Below, in pieces: positions 36,167 to 47,952 of a DNA stretch of 64,000 nucleotides. The notes beneath the pieces are model-generated. The model was not told the DNA's origin and did not search any database. It was given only the letters and a program-made list of their open reading frames with translations. A program made the position numbers and the translations under genes. Source of the DNA: Hypholoma sublateritium FD-334 SS-4 (taxonomy: Eukaryota; Basidiomycota; Agaricomycetes; Agaricales; Strophariaceae); contig KN817591.1 in NCBI GenBank assembly GCA_000827495.1, forward strand, positions 63,796-127,795, read 5' to 3'. Numbering within the stretch: position 1 is the stretch's first letter; each line of letters opens with the position of its first letter.

Positions 36167-38772
36167 ATGGCAGATCCAAGGCAAGGCTATTATCTCTTGC
36201 ATACAGTTCTTAAAGCTGACCGAGGATTTCTTCTAGCAGATCCCGGCGTCCAACTGTTGGGGGTGCAGGCCAATCAACTCCAAATGCGTCCCAAAGTCTG
36301 GAGAAGAGCAGCGACGGCAATTCAAAATCGACAGCAGCAACCTTTGGAAGTGCTCCCCGTGGTGCAAGATCGAGTCGGACGCCTGCAATAACCAAAGATG
36401 GAGAGCCACATCGCTCGCCAACGGCTCCCGTTGTATCCACCGCAACGGACTCGCGGACGCGGAAGGGCGCGGCGAGCTCCACTACTCTGCCGCCTCCCAA
36501 TGCAAGACAGAGGGACCTTGCAGATACAACAAAGCCAACGAATTCTCGTGCTCCGGTGGCGTATAACACGCGGAACCCGCTTGCTGGCACGGATTACAGA
36601 GTTGAACTGTTAGACCAAAAAGATTCCCCATGGTTAGCGCCACCAGGGTCAGGGAGCGATTACAGGCAAAGTGGATCATCTTTCCAGACCGAACCAAGCT
36701 CCTACTACTCTGCAGACGATGATGTGCCAAAGAGCAGCCCACCTCCGCCTATGCCCGTCCCACAACCTGCTCAACCGTCAAGGGATGATCGCTACGAAGA
36801 ACTATGGCGCGCTGCGCAGGGGCCTCCCATGCCCATGCCTAATAATACCCCATCATTGCCTTCTCAACATGACCGGGAGGAGTTGACATCGTTCTATGCT
36901 GAAAGCTCAGACGCGGACAACGATGATGGCTCTCCGGACATACGTCCTTCTCATGACGAGCCTCACGAGCCGAGGGATCTCTATGACTCCTCGTGGCTGG
37001 CAGCTCCTTCGCCTGGCATGCCTGTACCGGAGGCCGCGGCTCCCTCCATGCCCATGCCGCAAACGAGTGGGGGTACTCCTAATCTAAACAGCCAGTCAAG
37101 ATATGGGCACGAAGAAGCGAATACAGGGTCCAACATTCCCTCAACGGCCCCTTTGCGAATCCACCATCAGTACAGACCGACCTCCACATCTGCGTCCACG
37201 CCTTCTCCAAGTCCCTCTGCCCAAACTACTAGGCCACCTACTATGCCTCAACCAAAAACGAACGCGGCGAACGACGCTGCACCTCAAAAGCCCGGTGACC
37301 CCCAGAACAGCTTCAACTTAGGAAGCCAGTCGAGACCGGCAGACGCGCGACCCTCCGCTCAGCGTATTGACCCCAATACTGCGAGCCCCGCTACTGCAAT
37401 GCCCCAGGCGTCCCGCCCGACCGCTACACACACTAGGCCGACAGCTTCAGCCTCGGTGAATACCCAGCGTCCGACGCCTATTTTGCAAAGCTCGTCCCGG
37501 TTCGAGTCTAGCGGATCTCCCACATCGAAGCCAACTATGCCTACACCATCGACCAGTGCGGCGCCCAACCACACCTCCATATATGCGCAGTACGCCACAC
37601 CCCGTGCCGACGCCAATGGTCCTGCGCGGCCTCAGAACTCCACCACGTCCCCCGCGCCTTCCCCTTCGTCAACGCAGCCAGGGAACCGCTTGGAGAGTAG
37701 GCCGTCAGCGAACAGTTCCCGTCCGACGGCGTTCTCGACCTCTCAAAAACCTGCCGCGTCCCTGCCGCAGCCCGCACCCTCTCGCACCGAGACCAATCAG
37801 GGCGGACGGCCATCGGGCGCCGGTCCTAGCGCTTTCTCGACGAGCGTCTCTCCGAAGCCAACCACTACCCAGGCGCAGTACCAGCCCACGCAGGCCGCGC
37901 GCCCAAACGTGGCCGAGACGTCCCGTCCCCAGCAGATCTCTGCGCCTCCTCCTCCCCCGCCGCAGCCTGCTGCGAGCGCAAACGCCAAGCTCCAGCAGAA
38001 GGAGGACGTCGCCGCGCATGCAGCGGCCAACCTGGCGTCGGGGCCCACGCGCCCACGTCTGTACGGCAACCCGAGCCAGATGGACACGCAGTACGTGAAC
38101 ATGATGCTCGCGCTGGACGACATTCCCGCGCTGCACAACCTCGCGGCGTCGTTCTTTGCGTGGATCCTGCTCGCGGGCTTCATCCTGTTCCCGGGCACGT
38201 TCACGAGCCTGCAGAACATCGGGCCACAGACGGGTACACTCGGGCAGGAGTTGATTGGCAAGGTGACGCAGCTACCGCTGTGCGTATTTTTCCTTTGCAA
38301 CTCAGTGCACGGCAGATTGATTAACAAATTTTGTGATGCATAGGTTCATCGTTGCGTGGGTGTGCACCGGGATTGGTGTTCTTGGTCTGCTCTGGCTCTG
38401 GTGGCGGTGGCGGAAGAACTACCTCTTCGCGCTGAACAAAATATTCCTGTCAGTATCCCCACCGCCGGTACTCAGTATTCCCAGCTAACATCTTCCCATG
38501 GCTAATCTAGCCCAGGCCTCATGAACTCACTAGCAGGTCTCCTGTCCACGCTTGCTAGCATATTCGGTGCTCAACACGGACAGTTCTCGACAACTAGCAA
38601 GTCGACGCTCATTGTGACGGGCGCGTCGACGGCCGTGTTTGCCATATTGACTGCGTTCTACGCGCTGTGGCTTGTGCGGCGGGTCAAAGCGCGCCACGAC
38701 CGCGTGGTGGGCAAGCAGACGGCGGGCAAGCATGGCGAGGGCGCAGTGGATGTGTCGACTCGGAAGCTCTAG
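36167..38772 (+). CDS. Pro/Ser-rich protein with conserved C-terminal membrane module, copy 1
   Basis: Unrecognised fungal protein. Exons 36167-36180, 36237-38279, 38344-38448 and 38511-38772; 807 aa. The first exon encodes only MADP plus two bases and is joined by an intron that starts GCAAGG and ends TAG; branch-like CTGAC is present. Without it the long frame has no ATG. Residues about 5-610 are low-complexity Pro/Ser/Thr/Ala with scattered MPVP and PMPMP motifs. The C-terminal module (about 620-807) holds QMDTQYVNMMLALDDI, a hydrophobic span (ASFFAWILLAGFILFPGTF), a second (IVAWVCTGIGVLGLLWLWW) followed by basic RWRKNY, and a third before KARHD. Likely a membrane protein with a long disordered cytoplasmic arm. 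Copy 2 follows directly. Confidence 0.82.
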
Positions 38773-39625
38773 CTGTGATGCCTGGTATTTTTTTGCACAG
38801 CGGTCTTGGGGATCTGGTGACGAGACTATGCACACCTTTGACGAACATCACTTGCCTTTGATGAGCTTTCTTTGACGATCTGTTGCCATATGTATTATCT
38901 TGTTATCTTGTTGTATTTCTGGAATTTATGTGTTAGTAAAATGTACAATATAATTCACCTTTCGCTTGAGGTGTGGAGGCCTTGGGTAGACATCAAGGAT
39001 ATTGCGTCCTGTCTCCCACCTCCTTATTGCAGTTCGGCGTTGTCCAACTTCCAACACGTCAAATTCTGCCTGAATTGAAAATTATTCCATCTCAATCTCA
39101 TCTAGAAATCTTACGACACCTGTGCATTTGGTCAAGGTTTGCATCTCGCTCTGCTTGTGAGGCAGTAACGGGAGAGATGGTGTGCATGTTCGGTGGATTC
39201 GCTTGTAAACTATTCTTACATGCTGCAATTGTTCTATTAATAGAATTGTTATTTTACAAGATAGAGAAGGTCGATATTTGGCTTTCATAATATATTTTCA
39301 GTAAGTGAGAAATATCGAACGAGGAAAGCTTGGGCCCTCGAGCTCAAAAAGAAGGGAAATATCACCGACAAAACAAATCGTGTCATAAATAAATATATGG
39401 TGAGTGATGAGTGATATATAGACCAGCGATCTTCGTACACAGACCTCCAGATGGGCGCTAAGTAGCTTCGGATATGGTGTGCACGAAACAAGGAACCAGC
39501 GGAAACGAGGCCCACTATCAAAAGATTGCACTGTGAACCCCAAAAGATTGGAGCTGTGCGGTGGAATACTTAAACTCTGTATGGCTCTTGCGTACCGAAC
39601 ACTGTCCCCCTACCGCGACTCGGAG
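38773..39625. other. intergenic between the Pro/Ser-rich paralogues
   Basis: No gene. Short frames on both strands are complementary and motif-free. The promoter of copy 2 should lie in the right half. Confidence 0.5.
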
Positions 39626-41442
39626 ATGGCAGAGCCAAGGCAAGTTTGTGGTTGGTTCAACTCCTGGGCTTGAACTCGAGGCTGATCAGCTATTTTCAAT
39701 GGTGGAAGTAGACCCCTTCAGGGTGTGAACAAGTCAGATGCGCCCCAGACCTCAATACTAAGGGAAGCAGAGGCAGAGCCCGCGGCAGTATCCCCGCACA
39801 TGCATCAAGCCATGTCAGGACGCGCGGCGAGTCCGACCACCTTGCCACCTTTTAGTTTTGATTACAGAATCGAAGGGCTTGAAAGCGGGCTTTCTTTCCA
39901 GAGCGATATCGGTTCCTATTTCCCAGAAAGTAGAGACGTTCAAGTTTCAGGAAATTCCACTTCACCTCCGACACCTGCCATGCCCGGCGCACAAACCACA
40001 CAGTCAGTGGTGGACAACCTCTACGATGAGCTTTGGCGAGCAATTCAAGCGCCTGTCATGCCTGTGCTTAATACTAGCCCACCTTCCGCAGCCTACGCGC
40101 ACGAAGGCGAAAATCCGACATTGACATATAACAAAAGGTCAAACTCACCAAAAGTTGACGGCTTTGCGGACATACTTCCACCTCATGACGAGCCTCGTTA
40201 CCCCAAGGACCACTCCGACCAGGCAGCACCGGCGCCCGGTATGCCTGTGCCTTCAGTCGCGGCACCTTTCATACCCATTCCGTTTATCAGTGTGACCCCC
40301 AATAGTGCCAGTGGTCGGCCGGCTATTGAAAATGCACCTACTGGTGGTAAAAAAAGCGATGTGAAGCACACATTGCATTCCGGCAAGACAAATGGCGGTG
40401 ATCTAGGAAGCCAGTGGAAGCCTGCGTTGCCTCAGAAAGCAGTAGAAACCACCACATCCATGTCCACGCCTGCGCCGGTGTTTCCTTCTGCGTCGGCATC
40501 GGCAGCCCCCGGGCCACCCGTATCGACGGACGTCTATGCAAAGCCGAGTGCCACCCAGGAGCAGCAGAAGCGGGTGCCCGCTATGCGACCGCGGGTTGTC
40601 GAAATGCCCTGTCCGCGGCCAGCCGCGGCGCCAACTGCCACCACCATATCGACCGCAAACAAAAAATTGCAGCGGAAGGGTGAGGTGGCGGCGCGCGCCG
40701 CAATGGACCTCGAGGCTATGCCCACGCGCCCGCACATGCACGGCAACCCAACCCAGATGGACACGCAGTACGTGAATATGATGCTCGCGCTCGACGACAT
40801 CTCCATGATGTACAGCATCCTCGCATCTTTCTCTGCGTGGATACTGCTCGCGGGCTTCATCCTGTTTCCAGGAACGTTCTCAAGCCTACAGAAGACTGTC
40901 ACTAACAAGGTAGGGACAGGCGCGGTCCCGACGAATGTTATTGACAGGGTGACGTGGGTATAGCGTGTGTGTCGAGGGGAGAGACCCAACGAGCTGACAA
41001 CCTAATCTTTATGATTAGGTTCATCGTAGCCTGGGCGTGTACCGGGATTGGTGCACTGGGAAAACTTTGGCTCTGGTGGCGCTGGCGGAAGAACTACATC
41101 TTCGCTCTGAACAAGATCTTTCTGTCAGTGCCTTGCCTCTTCTGATTAGTTTTTCAACTGACACCCCACCGCCAATCTAGACCGGGTCTTATGCACTCTT
41201 TGGCAGGTGTCCTGTCCACGCTCTCCAATGTCGTCGGCGCTCAAGGCGCGAAATTCTCGGCGACCAGCAAATTGACAATCTTCGTAACGAGCGGTTCGAC
41301 GGTTGTTTTCGGCGTATTGACCGCCTTCTATTCGCTCTGGCTTGTCCGGCGAGTCAAGGCGCGGCACGACCGCGAGGTAGGCAAGCAGAAGGCAAGCAAG
41401 CATGGCGAGGGTAAGGTATATGTCTCAACGAAAGGGGTCTGA
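39626..41442 (+). CDS. Pro/Ser-rich protein with conserved C-terminal membrane module, copy 2
   Basis: Tandem paralogue of the gene at 36167. Exons 39626-39639, 39712-40953, 41019-41123 and 41181-41442; 540 aa. As in copy 1 the first exon is 14 nt (MAEP plus two bases) and its intron starts with GC (GCAAGT); an alternative in-frame acceptor lies 3 nt upstream. The disordered N-terminal part is about half as long and poorly alignable. The C-terminal module is nearly the same, with exons 3 and 4 of identical length (105 and 262 nt). TQMDTQYVNMMLALDDI, the hydrophobic spans and WRWRKNYIFALNKIFL are kept. This contrast implies purifying selection on the membrane module only. Function unknown. Confidence 0.82.
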
Positions 41443-42397
41443 TAGGGAAAACAAACAGTGATTCATAGTTGGCGACAGCGACATCTATCTTTTCATGAGT
41501 TGTTGTACGATATGCAGTTGTGCCTCTGAAATGTACAACCTTTAGTTGATTGATTTCGGTGGATAATACTTGGTCTTCTTTACGAGGTGCTCTGATGGCA
41601 GGGCCCTGTATCTGATGTTCACGCTGTGGTTCAATCAGAAAAAACGAAGGCCCACCATGATGTCAAACATCCCATTTTGCTGGGACTTATGGGAGGAATG
41701 ATCGCGAGCCTTGATAAGGGACAAAGCAATGACATGTACCGGAAGTGCGCAGTGGTTGTGAGTGATGTATCGATTCATGAATGGAGCGTAGCACGAAATA
41801 CCCACCTGATGGGATGCCACAAGTATAAAGCTGAAAGGAAAGGAAGCCACTTGTTCGCTTAAATTCGTATTCAAAACAAAGTCAGGATGGCTGAATTATC
41901 TGATTACATTGCGTTAACTTTGCGTCGTGAATGATTGATGAGGGGCGGCCGCTATCTTCATTGGAACGAACTAGAAATTTCAGTAGCGCGAGACTGCCAT
42001 TGATACGTGGCTGGTGGTAAAAGGCAGAGGTCAGGTGTTCGCGAGCGTGCTACACACCGACTATGTGGTCTGAACATTGAATATTGATTGGACAAGCGTC
42101 AAAATAGCTGTCTCGTTTTTGCTCGGGGTGCAACGAGGCATCTGGCAGGGCAACGTTCGAAAGCCAAAAGGATTAGTACCCATGGCGAGCTCTATAATTA
42201 ATTATCTTCGATGGGTATAAGTGGTGAGATGTACAAGTAATAAGCATGCATCCAGACAGACGAGTGCGGAGGTAAACTGAAAGCAGTTGGTAATCTAACG
42301 AAGTTGGTTAGAATTTCCAGGGCGGTTCATCGAATCCGAATTTCACCTACCCTTGATTAGATGGTATAAAACCGTTCGTCATGCCTCTACCCCCTGT
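41443..42397. other. intergenic, no gene seen
   Basis: Between convergent ends of Pro/Ser-rich copy 2 (+) and the serine palmitoyltransferase small subunit (-). Paired small frames at 41626-41874 are complementary shadows without motif. Confidence 0.5.
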
Positions 42398-42861
42398 TCA
42401 CAGTTCCGCCCTCCCGCCAGTGGCAGCATTCAGACCCGCACTGACACCAGCAGGCACCCCCGCGTCACCGGCCAGCAGCTTGCTGACCCACTGCCATAGT
42501 AGGCGGGGATCGTCCTCCTTGCCCAGGAGGTAGTACATGCCACGCCTGTGCAAGAAGGCGAGGTGCTGCGGCATGTACTTGAGGACGCCGGTGAACACCA
42601 GCACGAACAGGATGAAGAATGCGGTCACTGCCCGGCCCCAAGTAGATCAGTAAAGGCCGCTGCGGCGCGCTACATGAGGTTTCGGGCAGACTTACGGAGG
42701 AGAATCTTCTCCCAGGGCTCGAGCATGGATAGCACGAAGGTTGCCTCGAACCACATGCGCCGCCGCCAGAAGAACTGGCCGAGTGCTGATGACGGCTTCT
42801 CAGTGAAGCTGTGGTCGGGCTTCGGTGGGGGCAGATTCGGATGAGCTTGCGTTGCAGACAT
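42398..42861 (-). CDS. serine palmitoyltransferase small subunit-like protein
   Basis: Small activating subunit of serine palmitoyltransferase, the first enzyme of sphingolipid synthesis in the endoplasmic reticulum. Exons 42861-42696 and 42627-42398; 131 aa. It shows the family pattern FEATFVLSMLEPWEKIL just before the membrane span (VTAFFILFVLVFTGV) and the following YMPQHLAFLHRR. These match the LEPWE...MPQH signature of animal ssSPT proteins, as I know that family. It is longer than the roughly 70-80 aa animal forms, with a Pro-rich N-terminus and an Ala/Gly-rich C-terminal extension. The ATG at 42861 is chosen because it leaves a compact protein; an upstream in-frame ATG at 43056 would add 65 residues without motif. 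Confidence 0.82.
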
Positions 42862-43126
42862 CTGTACTGGTAGTTCAGGAAGGACCTCAGAGGTTGGGCA
42901 ACGGAGACTGGCGGTCGGAGCAGGTATAGTTGGTTGGGAGGGACGTTCTATGCGCAGAGCAAAGCACCGCAGCCGAACAATATTTCTCGTTCTCACGGTC
43001 GGACTCGGCGAGACCGCCGAACGTCCACAAAAAGATAAAACCACTTCACAATCCATTCAAGAAAGTAGGGGTCGTTCTGAGTATTAAATGGCAATAAATA
43101 AGCTGTCTAGAGCATGGTCTACTTTT

Positions 43127-44460
43127 TTAAGTCGGGATATGCGGCGCCGCCTCACGCGCCAAAACCTGCTGCTTCCACCCCCATAACCGTTGCTTCCGCT
43201 CAAGCGCACGCCGTTTCTCGATTGCGTCATTTTTCCTCTGCTCACGCCTGGCTTCCAGCGCCGCCTTACCCGCCTCCGACTCCTTATGCGGAGTGAGCGT
43301 CCAGCCGGGATCCAGCGTACGAGTCCAGTCGCGATGCAGGGCCTGTGCCACAGTGAGCACGCGGTCCTCAGGCATGCGTGCCAGCTGACTCTGCGAGCGC
43401 ATGCGGGGGCGGCGCTGCATGTACCACTCCCACGCAAACCGCATGAGTGCACCGTCGGCGTCATATGGCGTCGGGATCTCCGAATACCCTGGGCGCGCTG
43501 TCGGGTGGCGGACGTACACGGCGGAGCACGTCTTGAACGAGACCTCGATGTACGCGGGAATGTGCAGCCAGGGCGAGGCGTACTGAGGCAAGTAGAAGGG
43601 CGTTAGATTTGTGGCGCGTTTCGGGGGTTCTGGTTCTGGTTCCACTTCTGCCTCTGCCTGTTCAACGGGCGACTCTTCTTCTTCTTTCTTAGGCTTGCGC
43701 ACAGAATCAGGAGCATTCACGTCATCGTAAGGGCCGTGCGGTTCCTTGAAAAACCGCATGGCGTTCGGGTCCACCGATACCATGTCTCCCGGCGCCAGGC
43801 GCGTGTTGGCACGGGAATGCTTTGACAAAATTCGTTGTTAGCCTATTTTCTGAAAGAGGCCTATAGAAACATACAGTTGACCCATTCAGCTTAACATATC
43901 CATGGATAATCAAGCGCCGGGCCTCGTACACGCTGTGCGCAAAGCAGCAACGGAACACGAACACGTCAAGCCTGCGCTCGACCTCGGTGAACATCAAACT
44001 TCCGACGGGCGCCATTCCCTTTTGCGCGATTTCGTCTTCGAGCTCCTTCTCCTTCTCCTTCGCCTGTAGCTTGCGCTTCGCGAACTCCTCGAGGTCGAGC
44101 TTGTCGTCACCAGCGAAGACGGCGCGGCGCGGACGCACGTCGGGAATTGTCTGCGGCAGGTACCAGCGCTTGAAGACCTTCTCGGGGATGAAGTCTCCGT
44201 GGTATGCGCGCACGGCGGCCTTGGACTTCCACCGCTCCTGATACACGGTGTGCTGGTTGCTAAGTCTGAACGTCAACTCGTGGGCTTTGGGTCCGACAGT
44301 GCGTTTCCACAGGTTGTATAGATTCTTCGGCGACCAGCTCTGTTCACGAGAGACAACGATAAATTATGCATGGTGAGCCATTTTGGTGAGGATACGAATA
44401 TGTTATACGCACCATACACGGGAGGGACCTGCGCAAGTTGAGCACATTGTTGTTTCGCAT
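43127..44460 (-). CDS. NAM9: mitochondrial small ribosomal subunit protein uS4m
   Basis: Mitochondrial counterpart of bacterial ribosomal protein S4, an early-binding small-subunit protein. Exons 44460-44413, 44339-43875 and 43819-43127; 401 aa. The N-terminal part contains WSPKNLYNLWKR and RWYLPQTIP. The S4 RNA-binding domain lies at about 130-190 (ERRLDVFVFRCCFAHSV, ARRLIIHGYVKLNG, then NTRLAPGDMVSVDP). A long C-terminal extension has an acidic Glu/Pro stretch, then ASPWLHIPAYIEVSFKTC and a basic end, the layout of fungal Nam9 proteins. The 16-codon first exon is set by its donor (GTGCGT) and in-frame joining. The upstream ssSPT gene runs the same way with 266 nt between them. Confidence 0.88.
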
Positions 44461-44685
44461 CGTGTCGTTCCCTCCAGTCCGAGGTTACAGACGACGCGTA
44501 ACGAGAGGTTCTGAGGCTGGGACGGTGCCGACAGACTCTGGAGCGACAAGGAAGGATGTGAGCTTGTCGGCGCGACGACACTCAACGAAAACGAATTTTC
44601 AAAGTCCGCTCCGTAATTATTCTCAGGATTAGTCCTCATATGTAGGGCCCGACTGATCTTGTCACTCTTTCTTTCAGGTTATTCC
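44461..44685. promoter_or_regulatory. short divergent promoter region, NAM9 / F-box-like gene
   Basis: Only 225 nt separate the two start codons in head-to-head orientation, so core promoter elements of both genes must be packed here. No clear TATA box was seen. Confidence 0.4.
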
Positions 44686-45837
44686 ATGCCTGGCTTCCAT
44701 GTCCCGCTTGAAATAGCCAATGAAATAATCCTACACATTCTTGACGCTCCACCAACGCTCCGCGAAGGGACCGCGGAGAATCCCAAGCCAGACTGGAAAC
44801 TGATCGAGGCGTTCACACTCACCTGCTGGGGTTATCGGCTGCGCGCGCTTGAACTGTGGTTTCGAAGCCTATATCTTCAGTCAGCCGATGACTTACATGC
44901 CATACCGAATATATTTCCAACACTCAAGGGAAGTTGGACTAGGTTAGTCTGAAGCCTGCACAATATGCGGAGAATGCGACACTCATACCGCAAGCCTTCA
45001 GACATCTGCACTGCGTCCAGTATAATGTCGGTAAGGCTGCAGATCTTATATGGGACCTTGCCGGGTTCAGCTCCCTGACCTCTATACGGATCGACTGGCT
45101 TCACGAAAACACACCAGAGGAAAAACTGTCGAAAATTTATCCGCACGAAGGTGCTCCTTGTTTCATCAACGTGCAGTCTCCCATAAAAGAACTCGACATT
45201 CGTGGACTAAGATATCCTACTCCGATGGCCATCCAATCATTGACGACTTCTTTCAGACATATTGCCACCCTCAAAATCGAATCGTTGAGAAGCTGGTGTG
45301 GACTCTGTAATACGTGTGCTCTCATCCGATTCCCCGGATCTACTCCAAAAGACCAGCTTTATGAAGGAGGTTTAGGGCTATCGGTGAGTGCTTACACCAT
45401 AAATTATACGCATTCCTCATACTAGACAGATACATTACGCTCGGATACTTTTTTCCTTCCAACATTTGGAGGAGGTCATCATCACCCTTCCCGACTTAGG
45501 ATCAGGTCTTCCATCCCCAGGTTTCCCGATCGATTCTGGGGACAACCTATGGACCGGGGAATGTGACCGGTGCATGGATCAGGTGTACCACGTTGCAGGT
45601 TTCAAGCAACAGTGGATGTCCCGCAAGCGTGGCATCGGCACGGAAAACGATAAGTACAAGCGATCAGTCTATACTAGACCACCAAGCCTCAAGCGCGTCC
45701 TATGGAAGTTTTGGCTGTATGAACATAAGCCTGGCTATACGCCTCGCACCTATACCCAGGACGAGATAACCTTCGACGATGCCTGGATAGGTGAACATGA
45801 AGACAGTGACTCTTTTGACTCGGACACGCAAAATTAG
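44686..45837 (+). CDS. F-box-like hypothetical protein
   Basis: Member of the large Agaricomycete group of F-box/leucine-rich-type proteins that may act as substrate adaptors for SCF ubiquitin ligases. Exons 44686-44942, 45002-45383 and 45430-45837; 348 aa. The N-terminus PLEIANEIILHILDAPP followed by a CWGYRLRALELWFRSLYL segment fits a degenerate F-box. The middle has leucine-rich-like spacing (IKELDIRGLRYPTP, LEEVIITLPDL). The C-terminal end is acidic. It is head to head with NAM9, with 225 nt between the two start codons. F-box assignment is an inference from pattern; no specific target can be proposed. Confidence 0.7.
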
Positions 45838-46672
45838 AAAAACTATCCTCTGCGATAACTCATGATAGTATATGATAGACAAGTATGCGAAATTTCTACT
45901 GCTGAACCGGGATCGGCCCACTGACCGCCATGTAAAATAAAGATTGTAGGCCGGCATACGTACCCGTTGGTGCGATTGGAATACGCGATGCTGGCCCATG
46001 ACCTTGAAGAGCACCGAGATTTACGCAAATATGGGCTTTATCAGGAACTTCTAGGCTAAGAAAGATTAGAGATGTTGAGAAGAAGACTTGGTCGGTCATG
46101 TGGAAGATGACGTCGAATAGCATCAGGTAAGTATCGGACGTAGCACTGCAAATATCCGCTCCTTTGCCGAAAACTCCAGCCTTCTTGATCGACTGTATCT
46201 CATTGGACTCAAGTCAAGTCGAGCGCTCCGACAAGTCCTCGAAAACTTCCTTGTTTCCGAGGTCGGCTTCAGTCCCATTTCCGACTGACATCTCTCTTCA
46301 TTGGCCCTCACATATAGCTCAAGGTATTGCTGCCATCCCTCTACAGGCTATAAATAATCAGCTGCAGTTGTTCTATGAAAAACAATGGAGCAAGCCGGTC
46401 CTGGTAGCCGTTACTCTGCCTTCGTTACCACTATTCTCTTGCCGTCTCTCCGCGATTTCTTCCTTCCCATCAATATGCCGTGCGGTCATCACCATACACA
46501 CCCAAGATAACATATTGCCAACAACGCAAGAACCATTGCATGCACATGCATAGATCTTCTGCAGTACTTCGGCCTAGTTAGATCATTTGGAAATCTCCGA
46601 ATTATATAAAGCACGCTACGTCCCGTCATCACAAGAGCTTTCTCCAAAGTGCACCCCACTTGAAGGAGGATC
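45838..46672. other. intergenic upstream of the lactonase-like gene
   Basis: Several motif-free frames on both strands (for example 46164-46553 plus, 45896-46123 minus). No spliced model with a recognisable product could be built. Confidence 0.45.
46603..46610 (+). promoter_or_regulatory. TATA box of the lactonase-like gene
   Basis: TATATAAA lies 63 nt before the start codon at 46673, the usual distance for a short leader. Confidence 0.5.
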
Positions 46673-47952
46673 ATGGTCTCATTCAAAATTCTGGCGGGCG
46701 GCTACGATGTTTTCGTCGCCACATACCTGTTCAACTCGGACAACTTGTCGCTGACCCTTCTCGGCAAATCGCCCACAGGAGCCAACCCATCGTGGATCAC
46801 CCGGAGTCCGTCTAACAGCAGCCTGCTATAGTGGGTATCTATGTTTTTGTGCTCAGACGTTGCTATGTGCTCAATGCTCATTCTGGTTTGACCAACTTGC
46901 AGCGCAGTGAATGAAAACTCGCCTTTAGGGGCGCTGCAGTCGTTCACCATAACGCCCGATGCCATGCTAAGCGGACCTCTCGCCACTGTCCAGTCCGAAG
47001 GAGGAAGTCCAGCATTCGCTGTCGCTCTGTCAACGGGCTCCGTCGCAGTGATGAACTACGACAGTGGGGACGGGCGCATCATCCCAACCGTCGCCCACGG
47101 CACGCAGTTTGTCAACGCCTCCGCGCCGCTCATTACATTCCCTCCTCCCGTTGGCGGTGTCTCGCACCCACACATGGCATATGAGCACGAAGACGAGATC
47201 TTGGTCCCTGATCTGGTGCGTCGTCTCCCTGAAAACATGTGTACTTGCATCTGAAAGTGAGTTCAGGGAGGAGACACCATCTGGCGCCTGAAGCAGAATC
47301 CGGTTACGAAAACATACTTCATCCAAGGGTCGTTGCCACAGCCACTCGGAAGTGGGCCAAGGCACATTGCCATCTACAGTACGTTCGCACGCACTGCCTG
47401 ACTCCACCTCCGGGAACCAACATCCGAGTCTGACGCCTTTTCCCAATAGACGACCGTCTGTTCACGGTTCACGAACTAGCTTCCACGCTCTCCGTGCAGA
47501 CCATCCCTCCGCAGCCCAACGGCACCTCGACAACCTTTGCGACCGTCTCGATCGTGCCCTCGGGCCCTGCCCCAGGCGCCTTGTGGGCCGGCGCGGAGGT
47601 GCTGATTCCCCAGCCGACGCTCCAGTTCCCGACGCCCTACATCTACGTCTCGAACCGCAACACGGGGGTTCAGACGCCGACGGGAGACTCCATCGCGATC
47701 TTCGAGCACGTCAACCAGGGCCGGCCGGATGAGGGTCTTGTACTCGTCAACCAAGTCTTCACCGGGCTCGACCAGATCCGCGGGATGGAGTTCGGGAATG
47801 AGGCGCAGGGCGGCGACGAGTTCCTCATGGCTGGCGGCGTCGCGGGCACCGCGGGCGTCATCGTTCTCCGGCGCACGGAAGGTGGCCGGAACCTGGAGAT
47901 TGTAGCGCGCAACCTGGACATCCCGACGCGCACGAGCTTTGTTTGGCTTTGA
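46673..47952 (+). CDS. lactonase / carboxymuconate cyclase-like beta-propeller protein
   Basis: Seven-bladed beta-propeller of the 6-phosphogluconolactonase / 3-carboxy-cis,cis-muconate lactonising family. Such enzymes open or close lactone rings in sugar or aromatic-acid breakdown. Exons 46673-46830, 46903-47215, 47267-47378 and 47450-47952; 361 aa. Family features include the start ILAGGYDVFVATYLF, SYD-type repeats (VAVMNYDSGDGRI), GVSHPHMAYEHEDEILVPDLG, GSGPRHIAIYNDRLFTVHEL, TPYIYVSNRNTG and the late QIRGMEFG, all at blade-repeat spacing. No signal peptide, so it is probably cytosolic. Cyclase versus phosphogluconolactonase activity cannot be separated from sequence alone. Confidence 0.84.

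Noticed and set aside
36008..36391. Upstream frames as possible N-terminus of Pro/Ser-rich copy 1
   Set aside because: Out of frame with the main exon; the 14-nt first exon conserved with copy 2 explains the start better.
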